Source of the DNA: Tubiluchus corallicola
Taxonomy: Eukaryota; Priapulida; Priapulimorpha; Priapulimorphida; Tubiluchidae
Reading direction: 5' to 3'
Assembly (NCBI GenBank): GCA_030141605.1
Contig: JAQGDQ010000110.1
Coordinates: 377,768 to 441,767, forward strand
DNA: 64,000 bases
The position numbers and the translations under genes were made by a program. Positions 28,370 through 38,823 of this stretch are shown here, piece by piece; within the stretch, counting starts at the first letter, position 1; every line of letters starts with the position of its first letter. The notes beneath the pieces were generated by a model. The model saw nothing but the letters and a program-made list of their open reading frames with translations. It had not been told where the DNA came from and did no database searches.

Positions 28370-29338
28370 CTGTAATAACGAACATCACTTCGACATTTAT
28401 TTGTTGGTAATAGGTTATTTTAAAATGAAACTGAGGTAGACTCAGTAACAAACAGCAACTCGCCTTTTAGTTAAGCAAGGCGAAAAGGCGTGACAATCAA
28501 AACCATTTCTATTTTTAATGGCAATCTGACCTGTGCATGAGTCTGATATTTAATTTTAAGCTAATATTCTAACCAAATTGATTTAGTTTTGTGCTGCCAA
28601 ATACCATGTGAATTAATTTCAGGGTCAGCAGTATAGCGCAATTGGATGCGATTTTTTATATTTGCGACTATCCTTACGCTTAGGGTCTTTTTTTGTTTGA
28701 TAGCCTTAAGTCCTTTGAAACACTGAATCCGTCCCTGTATAGAGGTGACAAAGAGACAAAACACTTATACTTATATGGTATCTTTAGCGGAACACGGTAA
28801 CACTACCAGTACACCTCCTACAACGAAACTAGCCCTAACCTTGCACTAACTTTGCATTATTTTTCAACGTATAATCAAGTTTGAGAAAATTTAAAAGCTA
28901 AAAAAATGAACTCGCTATGAGATTAAATTTAAGAGTTGGAGTCGGGGAAATTACAGCAATAACAAAAGTGTCCTAACCCAATTAAGTATGTTAATAAATA
29001 CTTTCATAATTACGATGGTTTGTACCTCTTTCATAGTAATCAAAGTTGTTAATTTCATCGATGGTTGCAAGACTCGTGTCATCCGTTCCACAGGCACTTA
29101 GTTCGCACTGCCTATCCTGTCCACTCATGGGGATCGCAGCTCCTATATTAAAACCCACGCACCAGAGTTCGTTCCAGCAGCGTTGCCCACATTCTGTGAC
29201 ACTGGAAACTACAAACGTCTCCAGAACACAACCTCTTAAAGCACTTAGTGATAGCTTCTTGTGATATAAATTATGCCGGTAATTCGCTTGCGTGATTGTA
29301 ATCATTACTGCCGCAAGGAAAAACTGATTTGCTTTCAT
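27969..29338 (-). CDS. Secreted PAN/apple domain plus C-type lectin domain protein, two exons, 237 aa
   Basis: Exons 29338-29026 and 28369-27969 join in phase (Gly codon split 1+2). Residues 1-18 form a signal peptide (MKANQFFLAAVMITITQA). Residues about 33-100 form a PAN/apple-like domain (LRGCVLETFVV, CGQRCWNELWCVGFN, QCELSACG). Residues about 108-237 form a C-type lectin domain: CPAEFEEFRGACYFF, WSEARQNCLDKGSDLVSI, WIWSATG, GEPNN and YVCE. The EPN tripeptide is the mannose-type calcium/sugar-binding signature. The usual EDC and WNDxxC cysteines are absent (HHL and FNDINE instead), so one canonical disulfide is missing. Proteins of this kind are common in mollusc immunity and mucus; that role is inference. 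Confidence 0.9.
28370..29025 (-). other. Intron of the PAN/C-type lectin gene
   Basis: GT-AG intron of 656 bases; nothing recognised within it. Confidence 0.8.
29026..29338 (-). CDS. PAN/C-type lectin gene exon 1 (signal peptide and PAN domain)
   Basis: ATG at 29338-29336 with a good hydrophobic signal peptide directly after it. Donor AGAG|GTACAA at 29025. 104 codons plus one base. Confidence 0.9.
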
Positions 29339-30742
29339 AACGTTGGTAGTTTATAGACTAGTGAAGTACTACATTTGAAGCTTTCAGAAAGGTGGCGTAG
29401 ATAAATCTAGGCGTGCTGCGGGTGATATGCGATGTGTTGGAGCAAGTAAATTTATATAATGAACAAAAGGTTAGATATTAATGATCACAATGCAATAGTA
29501 ATAATATAGTAACTGATGTGAAAGTACTACTAGGCAACGCTTTTCGTAACTAAGTGACCAATCGGCATCGTCGGCATCGGCGTGAAAACAAAACGACTAA
29601 ACCTTTTGTCATTATTACTACAAACTGCTCAATTATTGGTGTACTTAAATAGACATATTTTATGATAATCACTTTCTCTCATTTTGCCTTTTTTATATTC
29701 CTACACCCTGTAAATTGGGATCCAGCCGTTCACTGGTATCAGGGCCTATTCACTGTGGATTCTTGTAAGCAGACCGGCGGATTTTACTTCAATGTCAGAG
29801 ATGATCGTCTAAACTGGGTTACAGAACTGGTAGAAGTGTCTTAGCCGCATTTGGATGTTAATACTTCCTGCACCTACGACGGAAAAATCAGAATCAGCAT
29901 GGCGAATTAGACCTGCCAAAGCGAATATCGAACTTAACGATCATGAATCTATTCACTGACTACACCACTCTTCACTGTAGCGGAACCGCTACTGAACTAG
30001 TTATACAAAAATATATCAGCCTCCTCTAATAAATAGGAGTAGCGCAAGATAGCACCAGGGGGTCCAGAAAATAGCTCCTACTAACTTTGCCACCACTTTG
30101 GGTTATGATTAAAGGGCACAGAATGACTGGGTTGCTCGCTTACTTAGTTTTTTCTGACCAACTGCCGATAAGACGTTTAGAACGCTATTTATCGTTCTCA
30201 TAGATCCTTTTTTTCCATTATGATATACGTTATATCGGTTGAATTTCTCTCTCTCTTTCCCTTTCTGCCTCCCTTCCTCTCTTCCTCAGAGTTGCTATTA
30301 CACAGTTACTATTAAAATACACAGTTACTATAGCACTGGGGGAAAATTTACCGTGCATTCGGTTTATCCTTTAAACTAAGAAACTGTAAAACATAAACTG
30401 ATATAAAAATAAATATTTAAGAATCACACAAAATAATCCGTGACACTAGTGTCGAAAAGGAGTGTGGAGAGTATATGAAAAAAGCAAACTGTCTTAGTAT
30501 ACGGGGTAGACAGTACAAAATCGAAAATTTATCATAAACTTCAAGATTTCTGTTGCATTTTGATACTGTCTACAGTTATAGCTTTTCTATAAATGAAGTC
30601 TTTCAGTTTTATACGTGATGCATATTGCAGACACAATTTCTTAGTGTGCAAATTCTGTTTTTGGATTCAGAGAGCAGTTAGAGTCAGACTGCGTGATTTC
30701 TGACCAAATGTGTGACAATTATGGTGTGTGCAGTCTTTTCAT
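29339..30742. other. Interval between the lectin gene and the GPCR gene
   Basis: No gene recognised. A 60-residue plus-strand frame at 29662-29844 has no known motif. A short pyrimidine-rich tract lies at about 30245-30290. Confidence 0.5.
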
Positions 30743-31858
30743 TTACACTAAAGTATTTTTCATGTTGTTTATAGGAATATTTTCCGCTGTTTCATTTCTA
30801 TCCGTATTCCAGTTTTCGTGATTTTGAGCATGCGCTTGAGACGGTGCTCTTGTTTTATGAATTCTTGAAGAATCGCGTGTGACAGTACTGGTTCGTGTCG
30901 AAAAACGAAGACTAGATCCCAGTCTCCATCTATCGGAAGTTTTATGAAATATTGAGCGGTACGCTTGCCTGTAATTTTTGTTAGTCAAACCGTAAATAAA
31001 CGGGTTTATGGCAGCCAAAGCGTACAAAGATATTTTAGTTAAAGTGATTAAAAGAGGTGCATCTTCCACGGAGAATGCAACGTCCACAATGGCTGCAGGC
31101 AACCAGCTTATAGTAAACGTGGCAAATATGATGAAAACCATGCGAGTCATGGCCCTCTCCCTTTTCACAAATGTCGGGTAACTATGTCTGGCAAATCGCT
31201 TACTGCTTTTCCAAGATTTCACGAGAATCGCCAAGTAGCAGACCACTGAGGTCGGAACAGTCAACAACGCTAAGATGACCAGCAGTAAGATCTTGGGATT
31301 CTGGCCGTCTTTTTCCACGAAATCACACCCCGCGTTTGTAGGGTAATAGCCAAACTCTCCCCAAGCGCCCAACAGGGTGGGAGTCAAGAGTGCAAAAGGC
31401 AGAAGGAGACAGAAAGTAATCATGGCGGCCGCTGATCTCCTGGTAAATATGTCGTGACATTTCTGTGGGTGCGCTACGGCTACGTAACGATTTATGGCTA
31501 TGAAAGTCATGAGCAGAAGAGACGCCGACATAACCTCATAAAAGATAAATATCTTCATACGACACACAAGCATGCCGATCGATAGATCTCGCTGCAGAAA
31601 CCTGACGACCTCTAGCGGCATGTTCACCACACAGTAAGTGAAATCGACGCAAGCCAATGCGACCACGAAGACGTTCGCTATCTTTTGGCGTAGTGTTGTA
31701 CTTTTCAAGACGGCGATGATGGTCAGTAGATTAGCCGGTGTCCCAATGGTTATAAACAAAATAAGAAATGATACCCTGAGATAAGTACAGTAATCTGGGT
31801 ATGCAAAAACCACCTCCTCGTCCGCATCAATAACTGTAGATGTGACATCATAATGCAT
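30743..31858 (-). CDS. Rhodopsin-family GPCR, Moody/Tre1/melatonin-receptor type, intronless CDS, 371 aa
   Basis: Seven hydrophobic segments with class A signatures: TM1 GTPANLL (N1.50), TM2 ALACVD (D2.50), the TM3 Cys in LVCRMK, an NRY motif at the end of TM3 (AINRYVAVAHP) in place of DRY, the Cys of extracellular loop 2 in WGEFGYYPTNAGCDF, TM5 Pro, TM6 FTISWLP and TM7 NPFIYGLTN. NRY together with the loop-2 WGxFGY pattern is shared by melatonin receptors, GPR84-like and insect Moody/Tre1 receptors. The Trp normally at 4.50 is not seen (TM4 is AAAMITFCLLLPFALLTPTLL). The tail is about 65 residues, basic and Ser/Thr-rich. The ligand cannot be told. The start at 31858 leaves about 24 extracellular residues before TM1. 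Confidence 0.94.
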   Translation of the reverse strand: MHYDVTSTVIDADEEVVFAYPDYCTYLRVSFLILFITIGTPANLLTIIAVLKSTTLRQKIANVFVVALACVDFTYCVVNMPLEVVRFLQRDLSIGMLVCRMKIFIFYEVMSASLLLMTFIAINRYVAVAHPQKCHDIFTRRSAAAMITFCLLLPFALLTPTLLGAWGEFGYYPTNAGCDFVEKDGQNPKILLLVILALLTVPTSVVCYLAILVKSWKSSKRFARHSYPTFVKRERAMTRMVFIIFATFTISWLPAAIVDVAFSVEDAPLLITLTKISLYALAAINPFIYGLTNKNYRQAYRSIFHKTSDRWRLGSSLRFSTRTSTVTRDSSRIHKTRAPSQAHAQNHENWNTDRNETAENIPINNMKNTLV

Positions 31859-33040
31859 TCTCTTGAAAACATGTTAGAAACCGTCTGTCATAGTCATGGA
31901 GATGATTACCACATTATGTATTTGAATAACAACACTGTCCAAAGTTCATATACACAACTACGAACCCTTGTGGAAAGCCATACATCTTCCAACTTAAAAA
32001 TTAACTGAAATTATGAACAATTATGATTGTAGTAGAATCATTTTACGAGTTATAGGTTCCATACTCACGCTGATAATACAATTTGATTCAAATCTCAATT
32101 TATTCATATCATTTCACGGCAATGTTTATATAGTATAATCACTTCTGTGTTTACAATTCATTAACCGTTAGGATATTCTCAGTTAGACACAAAACAAAAG
32201 CACTGCTGCACAAGTTGCGAAAAACAGCTGATAACATTTCTAACATAATAACTTTAGAACCAAAAATGCTCACACAGGGCCACACCTGTCATGTGTAATT
32301 AGAGATCGTAAAGTTTTACACTAAAATGTGTTTACATTAATACTATCACACTTTACGCTATATTTGGTACTATGCGTGTACACAACAGCAACCTACGTAC
32401 GTGTACATAGCGACCTCTATGTGTGTACAGAGCAAACATTTCTTGAGTGAGATTGTACTTTGAATATTTCGGAATTTTGTTCCTGTGTTGTTATCAAAAA
32501 TTTGGATTCGAACCCGATGGGGGGGGGGGGGGGTTAAAGCCCGTTTTCTAATGTAGGTGTGTCTGCTGGTTTTTCGTCATTTTCTTTCAGTTTGTTTGAG
32601 TTTTGGACTTGGCTCGTTATTTTCTTTTCGTTTTTTAAATAAATGAACTCACTGATCTATTTTCTATTCTATATAGTTTGTTTGTTTTCGTTCAGCGCCT
32701 CAAAAATGCGTTTGCATGTTTGTTAGTTTTTTGTTTATATGTTCCATAAAAGTTTTGTCTCTTATTTGAAGGTTTGTTTTTCAGTTTTTTCACGCATCAT
32801 TGAAAAGATTTGACATAAAACATGTAAATGCTTAAAGATTAATTTTGTGATGTAATTCGAATTATAAAAACAGAAAGTCAACGTTTCGTGTTAGCTGTGC
32901 TACAATTTGAAGCCTACGAGCTGTTCTTTGCTCTATACACAGTCACTACTATAATGAGTAAGGAACACTTCACAAATACGCCACTGCACCATCATCATTT
33001 GCCGCTGCTGTTCACGTCACTAGGATACGTCCTAGTTTCT
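31859..33040. other. Interval between the GPCR and galactosyltransferase genes
   Basis: AT-rich, no gene recognised. A run of 15 G residues lies at 32519-32533, immediately after TTCGAACCC. Confidence 0.5.
32519..32533. repeat. Poly-G run (15)
   Basis: Uninterrupted G homopolymer in AT-rich DNA. Its length may be uncertain in the assembly. Confidence 0.9.
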
Positions 33041-33917
33041 TTAAAAGCACATGCTAAAAGCGTTGTTCCTTTCTCCTAAATCTGGCTTAGCTGAATCTAG
33101 TCTCAAGTTTTTCCTGCGAAAGAGCAGCCACTGTGTGGGAATATTGACATGATGGATGACAATAGCGGAAGACACAGGACCTTCAACACAAGCCACTTCT
33201 TTATATATGTGATTAATGTTTATTCTGACAGCACCAACTTTTTCTGCCAGAATTCCAGTAATGTACACGTCTTCGTTTTCTATTACAGCTGTTTTTAGAG
33301 ACTCCTCGTAAAGAACTTTCGTTAAGTCCATGGTCATGATGTAACCCTCGCCGAACAAGTATGGTGGGTAGGTAATTTCACTGTAAGTTGCGTTAGACAC
33401 ATACCACTTGTTACTGGGGTCTCTAACGACCTTTGCTTGCTGAACGAGTCTCCCGAACATCGTGTTTTGTCGCCGGGGGGTACTTCGAAGATATTTCAAT
33501 GTGGGGGTGATACCCACCCACGAGTCTACATCAGCTTTCATAAGGAACGAACAGTCAGTACATATATTCCGAGCTGCGTGCAATCCCATAATGGATTTTA
33601 TCGATAACTTCCGGTAGGAATCTATGTAATTACCAACAACTATATCTCTGAAATGGTACATTTCTTTGATAACTTTTACGTTCATCTCCGTATCCGATGA
33701 CCCCGCTACAAGGAACACCAGCGCAGCTTCCTCCATTCGACGTATTTTATATCCCCACGTGGCCCTGATCGTGTCCCTTTGTCTCCCCTCCGAAGGAGCT
33801 GACGGGACGAGTATTAAAAGATCGGTTTTGCTGGAACGGACAGTACTTTGATGATAAATGTACAAATACTCCGTATCGTTTGCAGTGAAGAACTGCGTCA
33901 CACACTTTGGGAGAGAC
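33041..33917 (-). CDS. GT31 gene exon 2 (catalytic domain, stop)
   Basis: Acceptor TTAACACAG ending at 33918; one base completes Val, then 291 codons and stop. It contains all GT31 motifs. Confidence 0.93.
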
Positions 33918-35031
33918 CTGTGTTAAAATAACAAACATATTATGTTGGTAAAGAACTGTAAAAACAAGTATCTGGAAAAAGCTATAGTAAAAGAGAAAAA
34001 GATTTTTTTATTACATGCACTTAACAACATTTGTAGGTAAAACGCCATCACTTTATTAAAACTTTTAATTTACATAATTTACATTTATGTAAACGTAAAT
34101 TAAAAGTTTTAAGAAAATTGTGGTGTTTTAACTATAAAGACTAGTATTGCGTTTTTAACAAGTTTTTTACTGAAGTTAGTCAATAAAATTTAATTAAAGG
34201 ACGCCTTTTTAATAGAAGGACACCTATAATTTGTCACAAGTTATTAGTCGATATTTTTGCCTTGTATCAATTAAGACAGACAGGCATGAAGATAAAATCG
34301 ATAATAACGTGTATTTTCTGCTGTTGACTTCAGAGAGCTGCTTCAGGAACATTTCACTCCTAGTTTGAACCTTAATACTGAGTAACTATTCAGTCTAATT
34401 ACTTTTTTGGAATGTCGATTTCTAGAATGGAGAAAATAAAAAAACGTTGCAAAACAGTTCATTATTGAAAAATCTCAATAAGACAAGAATTACAAAGATT
34501 AACAATACATACAATATTACAAAGTTAGGCACATAAATAGCTTTATGTACTTGTTGCCGCTGCCTGACGCAGTGTATATTTCACCACTGAGCATGCGTAG
34601 AGAACATAATAACACAAGTAATAACATAATAACATATACACGAAGAGCATGATAACTAAAATGAATTTAGCATCCTGTTACAGGCGGATATCTATAAAAC
34701 AATTTCTCAAGCGAAATTGTCTATTTTTGTAATAATCAATTTTGTATAAATTAATGATAATCAATTTGAACAAAAATATATGACATTTAATCTTTATTTA
34801 TATTTACGTACTAATTGTATATACTTACACTGCCTCTTCTCGGACTAAGTCGGATTGCAAATTTTCCGAAAAGACAGAAAAACAAGCAACCATAATCAGA
34901 AAAGTTACAACGAAAACTCGAATGAGCATTAAAACACCACCAGTTTTTAAAACACGATGTCTTCCCATGCTCACAGTTCTTGACCTCATGCTACTTGTTG
35001 AATGCGTAATCATTGCGTAATTGTACGTCAT
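33041..35031 (-). CDS. Beta-1,3-galactosyltransferase-family enzyme (GT31), type II membrane protein, two exons, 359 aa
   Basis: Exons 35031-34829 and 33917-33041 join in phase (GT|G, Val). GT31 enzymes of the Golgi transfer galactose or N-acetylhexosamine from the UDP-sugar in beta-1,3 linkage. Residues 1-40 are a short basic cytosolic tail, and about 40-60 the signal anchor (VLMLIRVFVVTFLIMVACF). Then follow LLILVPSAPSEGRQRDTIRA with TWGY (the family RxxxRxTWG), the metal-binding DxD motif as KADVDSW, YPPYLFGEGYIMTMDL and ENEDVYITGI (family EDVYxG). Length fits the family (about 330-420). The donor sugar and acceptor are not decidable from the sequence. First ATG in the exon is 35031; later in-frame Met codons (35013 and beyond) are possible starts. 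Confidence 0.92.
33918..34828 (-). other. Intron of the GT31 gene
   Basis: GT-AG intron of 911 bases, donor GTAAGT. It contains a palindromic element at 34033-34137. Confidence 0.8.
34033..34137. repeat. Palindromic element, copy A (about 105 bp)
   Basis: The left arm TTTATTAAAACTTTTAATTT faces a right arm AAATTAAAAGTTTTAAGAAA. The outer ends are GTAAAACGCCATCA on the left and TTGTGGTGTTTTAAC on the right, also inverted. A second, tighter copy is at 63103-63180. MITE-like or foldback element. Confidence 0.75.
34829..35031 (-). CDS. GT31 gene exon 1 (cytosolic tail and signal anchor)
   Basis: ATG at 35031-35029; encodes the tail, the transmembrane segment and start of the stem. Ends GCAGT|GTAAGT in phase 2, matching exon 2. 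Confidence 0.8.
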
Positions 35032-35963
35032 TTCGGTAAAAATTATAACATTTGCGGTTCTTTCGGTTATTGTCAATCCCCACTATTATTACTGTTAGAC
35101 CAGTATGTCGTAATAATATATCATCATGAGAAAGCACCAAAAAACTGTAAAAATTCTCACGTAACCATAATTATCACTGGCGGTTATAAAACAAATGTCT
35201 CCGAAATTCGGTTCTAGATTAAACAAATAAATTATAATCTGTTCTTGTAATTGGAATTCGGACCATTAAAGTTCAACACCAGAATTAAGATGGTTACCAT
35301 AAAGCGTACAGTATTAATAGTTATTTAGTCGCTTATTTGATTACTAATGCGGAATTATCGAAATTAGTTATCTCAAGAAAAAACGTCTTGCTAAACCGAT
35401 CACACAGTTTTTAGTTTGCAGTGCACGTAACCAGTAGCACAAACAGAGATGACTACCTAAATTTTTCTTGTTTTGTTCTCAGCGTATTATTTTACTTTCT
35501 GACACTAGGAGTTCAAGACTTGTCACTGTCAATTGCTATTGTCATCTTGGAGTATGGCACGTTTAACGGGTCATTGACTTGATTTCTCCGCTCCCGGCTT
35601 AGGTGTCGCAACCCTCAATGTTTGTAAGCAGAATCAGACTAATTAGTTAATTACTCTTTCCTACACTGCTGTTCCGCATTTTTGACTTCTTTACAGAGTT
35701 GAATATTAAATTTATTTAGTTTAATAAACAAACTGATATAAAATGAACACCATGTATATTTAACAACAACAGTACAAGCGGTCTAAAACATTTAACAAGG
35801 CGTGTGGCCACAATGACTTTACACAGGCTCTTATGTTTGTTGTAGTACGTTATAGTATAGTATATTAACATTATACTATGCGGTTACTTAATTCGAAACA
35901 TTAAGTTATGGATTATCATTTTGTTAAATTGCGTGTTTTCTGTATCAAATTTTATGGAAAAAT

Positions 35964-36027
35964 GATAAGATAAGGTAAGATAAGATAAGATAAGATAAGA
36001 TAAGATAAGATAAGATAAGATAAGATA

Positions 36028-36059
<32 letters not shown>

Positions 36060-36783
36060 ATAGGATAGGATAGGATAGGATAGGATAGGATAGGATAGGA
36101 TAGGATAGGATAGGATAGGATAGGATAGGATAGGATATAATAAAGCAAGGCAAGGCAAGGCAAGGTAAGGCAAGGCAAGGCAAGGCAAGGCAAGGCAAGG
36201 CAAGGCAAGGCAAGGCAAGGCAAGGCAAGGCAAGGTAAAGTAAGTTAATTTAAGATAAAGCAAGGTAAGATAATGTAAGGTAAGGCAAGGTAAGGTAAGG
36301 TAAGGTAAGGTAAGGTAAGGTAAGGTAAGGTAAGGTAAGGTAAGGTAAGGTAAGGTAAGGTAAGGTAAGGTAAGGTAAGGTAAGGTAAGGTAAGGTAAGG
36401 TAAAGTAAGTTAATTTAAGGTAAGGTAAGGTAAGACAAGACAAGACGAGACAAGACAAGACAAGACAAGACAAGACAAGACAAGACAAGACAAGACAAGA
36501 CAAGACAAGACAAGACAAGACAAGACAAGACAAGACAAGACAAGACAAGACAAGACAAGACAAGACAAGACAAGACAAGACAAGACAAGACAAGACAAGA
36601 CAAGACGAGACGAGACGAGACGAGACGAGACGAGACGAGACGAGACGAGACAAGACAAGACAAGACAAGACAAGACAAGACAAGACAAGACAAGACAAGA
36701 CAAGACAAGTCAAGACAAGACAAGACAAGACAAGACAAGACAAGACAAGACAAGACAAGACAAGACAAGACAAGATAAGATAA
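35964..36783. repeat. Compound pentanucleotide satellite, about 820 bp
   Basis: Successive blocks on the plus strand are TAAGA (to about 36055), TAGGA (to about 36135), CAAGG (about 36145-36235), TAAGG (about 36271-36403), CAAGA (about 36435-36602), CGAGA (about 36603-36650), CAAGA (to about 36773) and TAAGA. An irregular linker GTAAAGTAAGTTAATTTAAG occurs twice (about 36234 and 36401). The frames open across it are artefacts of a stop-free 5-mer. Confidence 0.97.
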
Positions 36784-37707
36784 CAAAAGATATTTATTCA
36801 GGAGAGCAAAGCGTTTACAAAATGGTTCTGATTGGTGGTTTTAAATTTAAAATGAAAAGAAATAAATACACGTAAGGACGCAAACATAAATATTTGCAGA
36901 CCTAAGCAAAATTCGTACAAACATTGTGACTTAAAACGTAAGGAAACTAGGCAGAAACACAAAAACCTAAGATTGCAATCGTGAAAGAACTTAAAACAAG
37001 CAAAACAAGCTATTTTCTTCTGAAGATAGCGCAAATACACCAATAATAAATTGGTTACCTGCCTGCGTCACCCCATTAATTAATTAATGTTTTAATTCTG
37101 ATCTGTAGAAGTTATTCATGGCATTCTTTTACAGACACATTATTTGTTTCATAATATTCGTTCATAGATATTTTCATTAAATACTTTTTAAATGAATGTC
37201 GAAATTAGAGCAGGAATCATAGGTTAGAACATAATGTTTACAACGTGGCATAGTTTTTACGATATGGAGGTCATTAACTAGTGTCGTCGTTTTCACCAGT
37301 CACTCAGGTTGCAGTTTATGTTTCACTTCAAACATATAGAAATGATTTATCTTGTATATACCATATTCTTTTTTGCGTTTTATTGTTTAATAGCCCGTTA
37401 TAAGTGTCTATAAGGGACCGTGCAGTCATAGATTTAGATTTATTTCTCACAAAAAACAATGTACGTTCACTGATACGAAATAATAATTACAAAATGACAT
37501 GCCAAAAAAACTTCAATAAAATAAAATGCTTCAAAGTGTGCTGAAAGAAAATCTTGTAAGCACAACATTGACAGTGAGAAAGGGTTGGGCAAAACAAGAC
37601 AGGGTGTAAGATTATGGTGTGTACAGAGAAGAATGCGATTACAGGTGTCATCAACACGATAATATCATATTCGCCATTATTACAAATCGTACATATTTAA
37701 ATCATTA

Positions 37708-37866
37708 AATTCATAGTCGCCCCCTCTGTAATGTAAGATGTATTCATGTAACCAGTGACGAAGTGAACTGGTTTAACGCCATTAGATTAAATTCATAGTC
37801 GCCCCCTCTGTAATATAAGATGTATTCACGTAAGAAGTGGAGAAGTGAACTGGTTTAACGCTAGTA
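37708..37866. repeat. Tandem duplication of about 80 bp, two copies
   Basis: Both copies begin AATTCATAGTCGCCCCCTCT and end GAAGTGAACTGGTTTAACGC, with several differences between them. No known element recognised. Confidence 0.9.
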
Positions 37867-37950
37867 ACTTATTAATTAGCCTAGTGTTGATTAATAATGA
37901 ATCAATCGTACGAAATACGTTCGTTAATCCACAGGCTCTTCGTGTGCATC

Positions 37951-37977
37951 AAGTCAAGTCAAATCAAGTCAAGTGCT
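37951..37977. repeat. Short (CAAGT)n array
   Basis: About five CAAGT/CAAAT units, related in form to the larger pentanucleotide tract 1.2 kb away. Confidence 0.8.
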
Positions 37978-38567
37978 AGGCGTGCTTGGTATGTGATGCC
38001 TCCAAAGAGTTACTGTTACCAGGCCTGCTGTTACCAATACTTTCACAGTGTTTGCGAGCTGTTTCTTCACGACAGCAACAACAGCAACAAAACAACAACT
38101 ACAGAGCTCTCACTAGAGGGACACAGTCGCCTGAATCAGATCAGGCATACTTCGAGACTATTGTAAAGATATATTTTCTATATTAACACTTATAATGATA
38201 TCAAATCTATGTGAAAAAGCAGCTACCGTCATATAGACAAGCAGTTAGTTGAGGTAGAATTCGATACAGACACAAGTAGAAGGTTAAGATTCCATGGAGA
38301 CTATCATAACATGTCAGTGATTGTTGTTATCCGATACCTTGCTAATAAATCCCATTTCACTTAGCTGTCACTGGAGTTCACTGATCACGTATACATGAGT
38401 GGTTGGTATTACGGTATATGGGCTACAGAAGTTTATTATAAGCAAATCTTCAAAAACTGGGAAAATTCAAATCTGCTCCATTAGACTGCGCCAATAATTT
38501 ATACATTTGGATCTTGAACCATGAATGCAGTACAATTGTGCGAGGTATTAACTTCCTAGATTACTCC

Positions 38568-38625
38568 AGAGCCGAGAATAAGTGACGACAAGCAGACAGA
38601 CAGACACGTACGCACGCATGCACAC

Positions 38626-38719
<94 letters not shown>

Positions 38720-38823
38720 GGACAGACGGAGCCGAGAATAAAGTGACGACAAGCAGACAGACAGACACGCACGCACGCACGCACGCACGCACGCATGCAC
38801 AGACAGACAGACAGACAGACGGA
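38568..38823. repeat. (GACA)n and (ACGC)n arrays inside a duplicated segment
   Basis: The segment GAGCCGAGAATA...GTGACGACAAGCAGACAG followed by ACGCACGCA occurs at about 38568 and again at about 38729, separated by about 100 bases of perfect GACA repeat. Cys/Val-rich frames on the minus strand are artefacts. Confidence 0.95.

Noticed and set aside
29662-29844. 60-residue plus-strand frame with WDPAVHWYQG
   Set aside because: Starts at an ordinary ATG but has no splice support and no family match; probably chance.
35884-36786. Frames up to 273 residues rich in Leu, Ser, Cys and Pro
   Set aside because: Artefact of a stop-free pentanucleotide repeat read in several frames.
38548-38800. Cys/Val/Leu-rich frames
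   Set aside because: Translated GACA and ACGC arrays.
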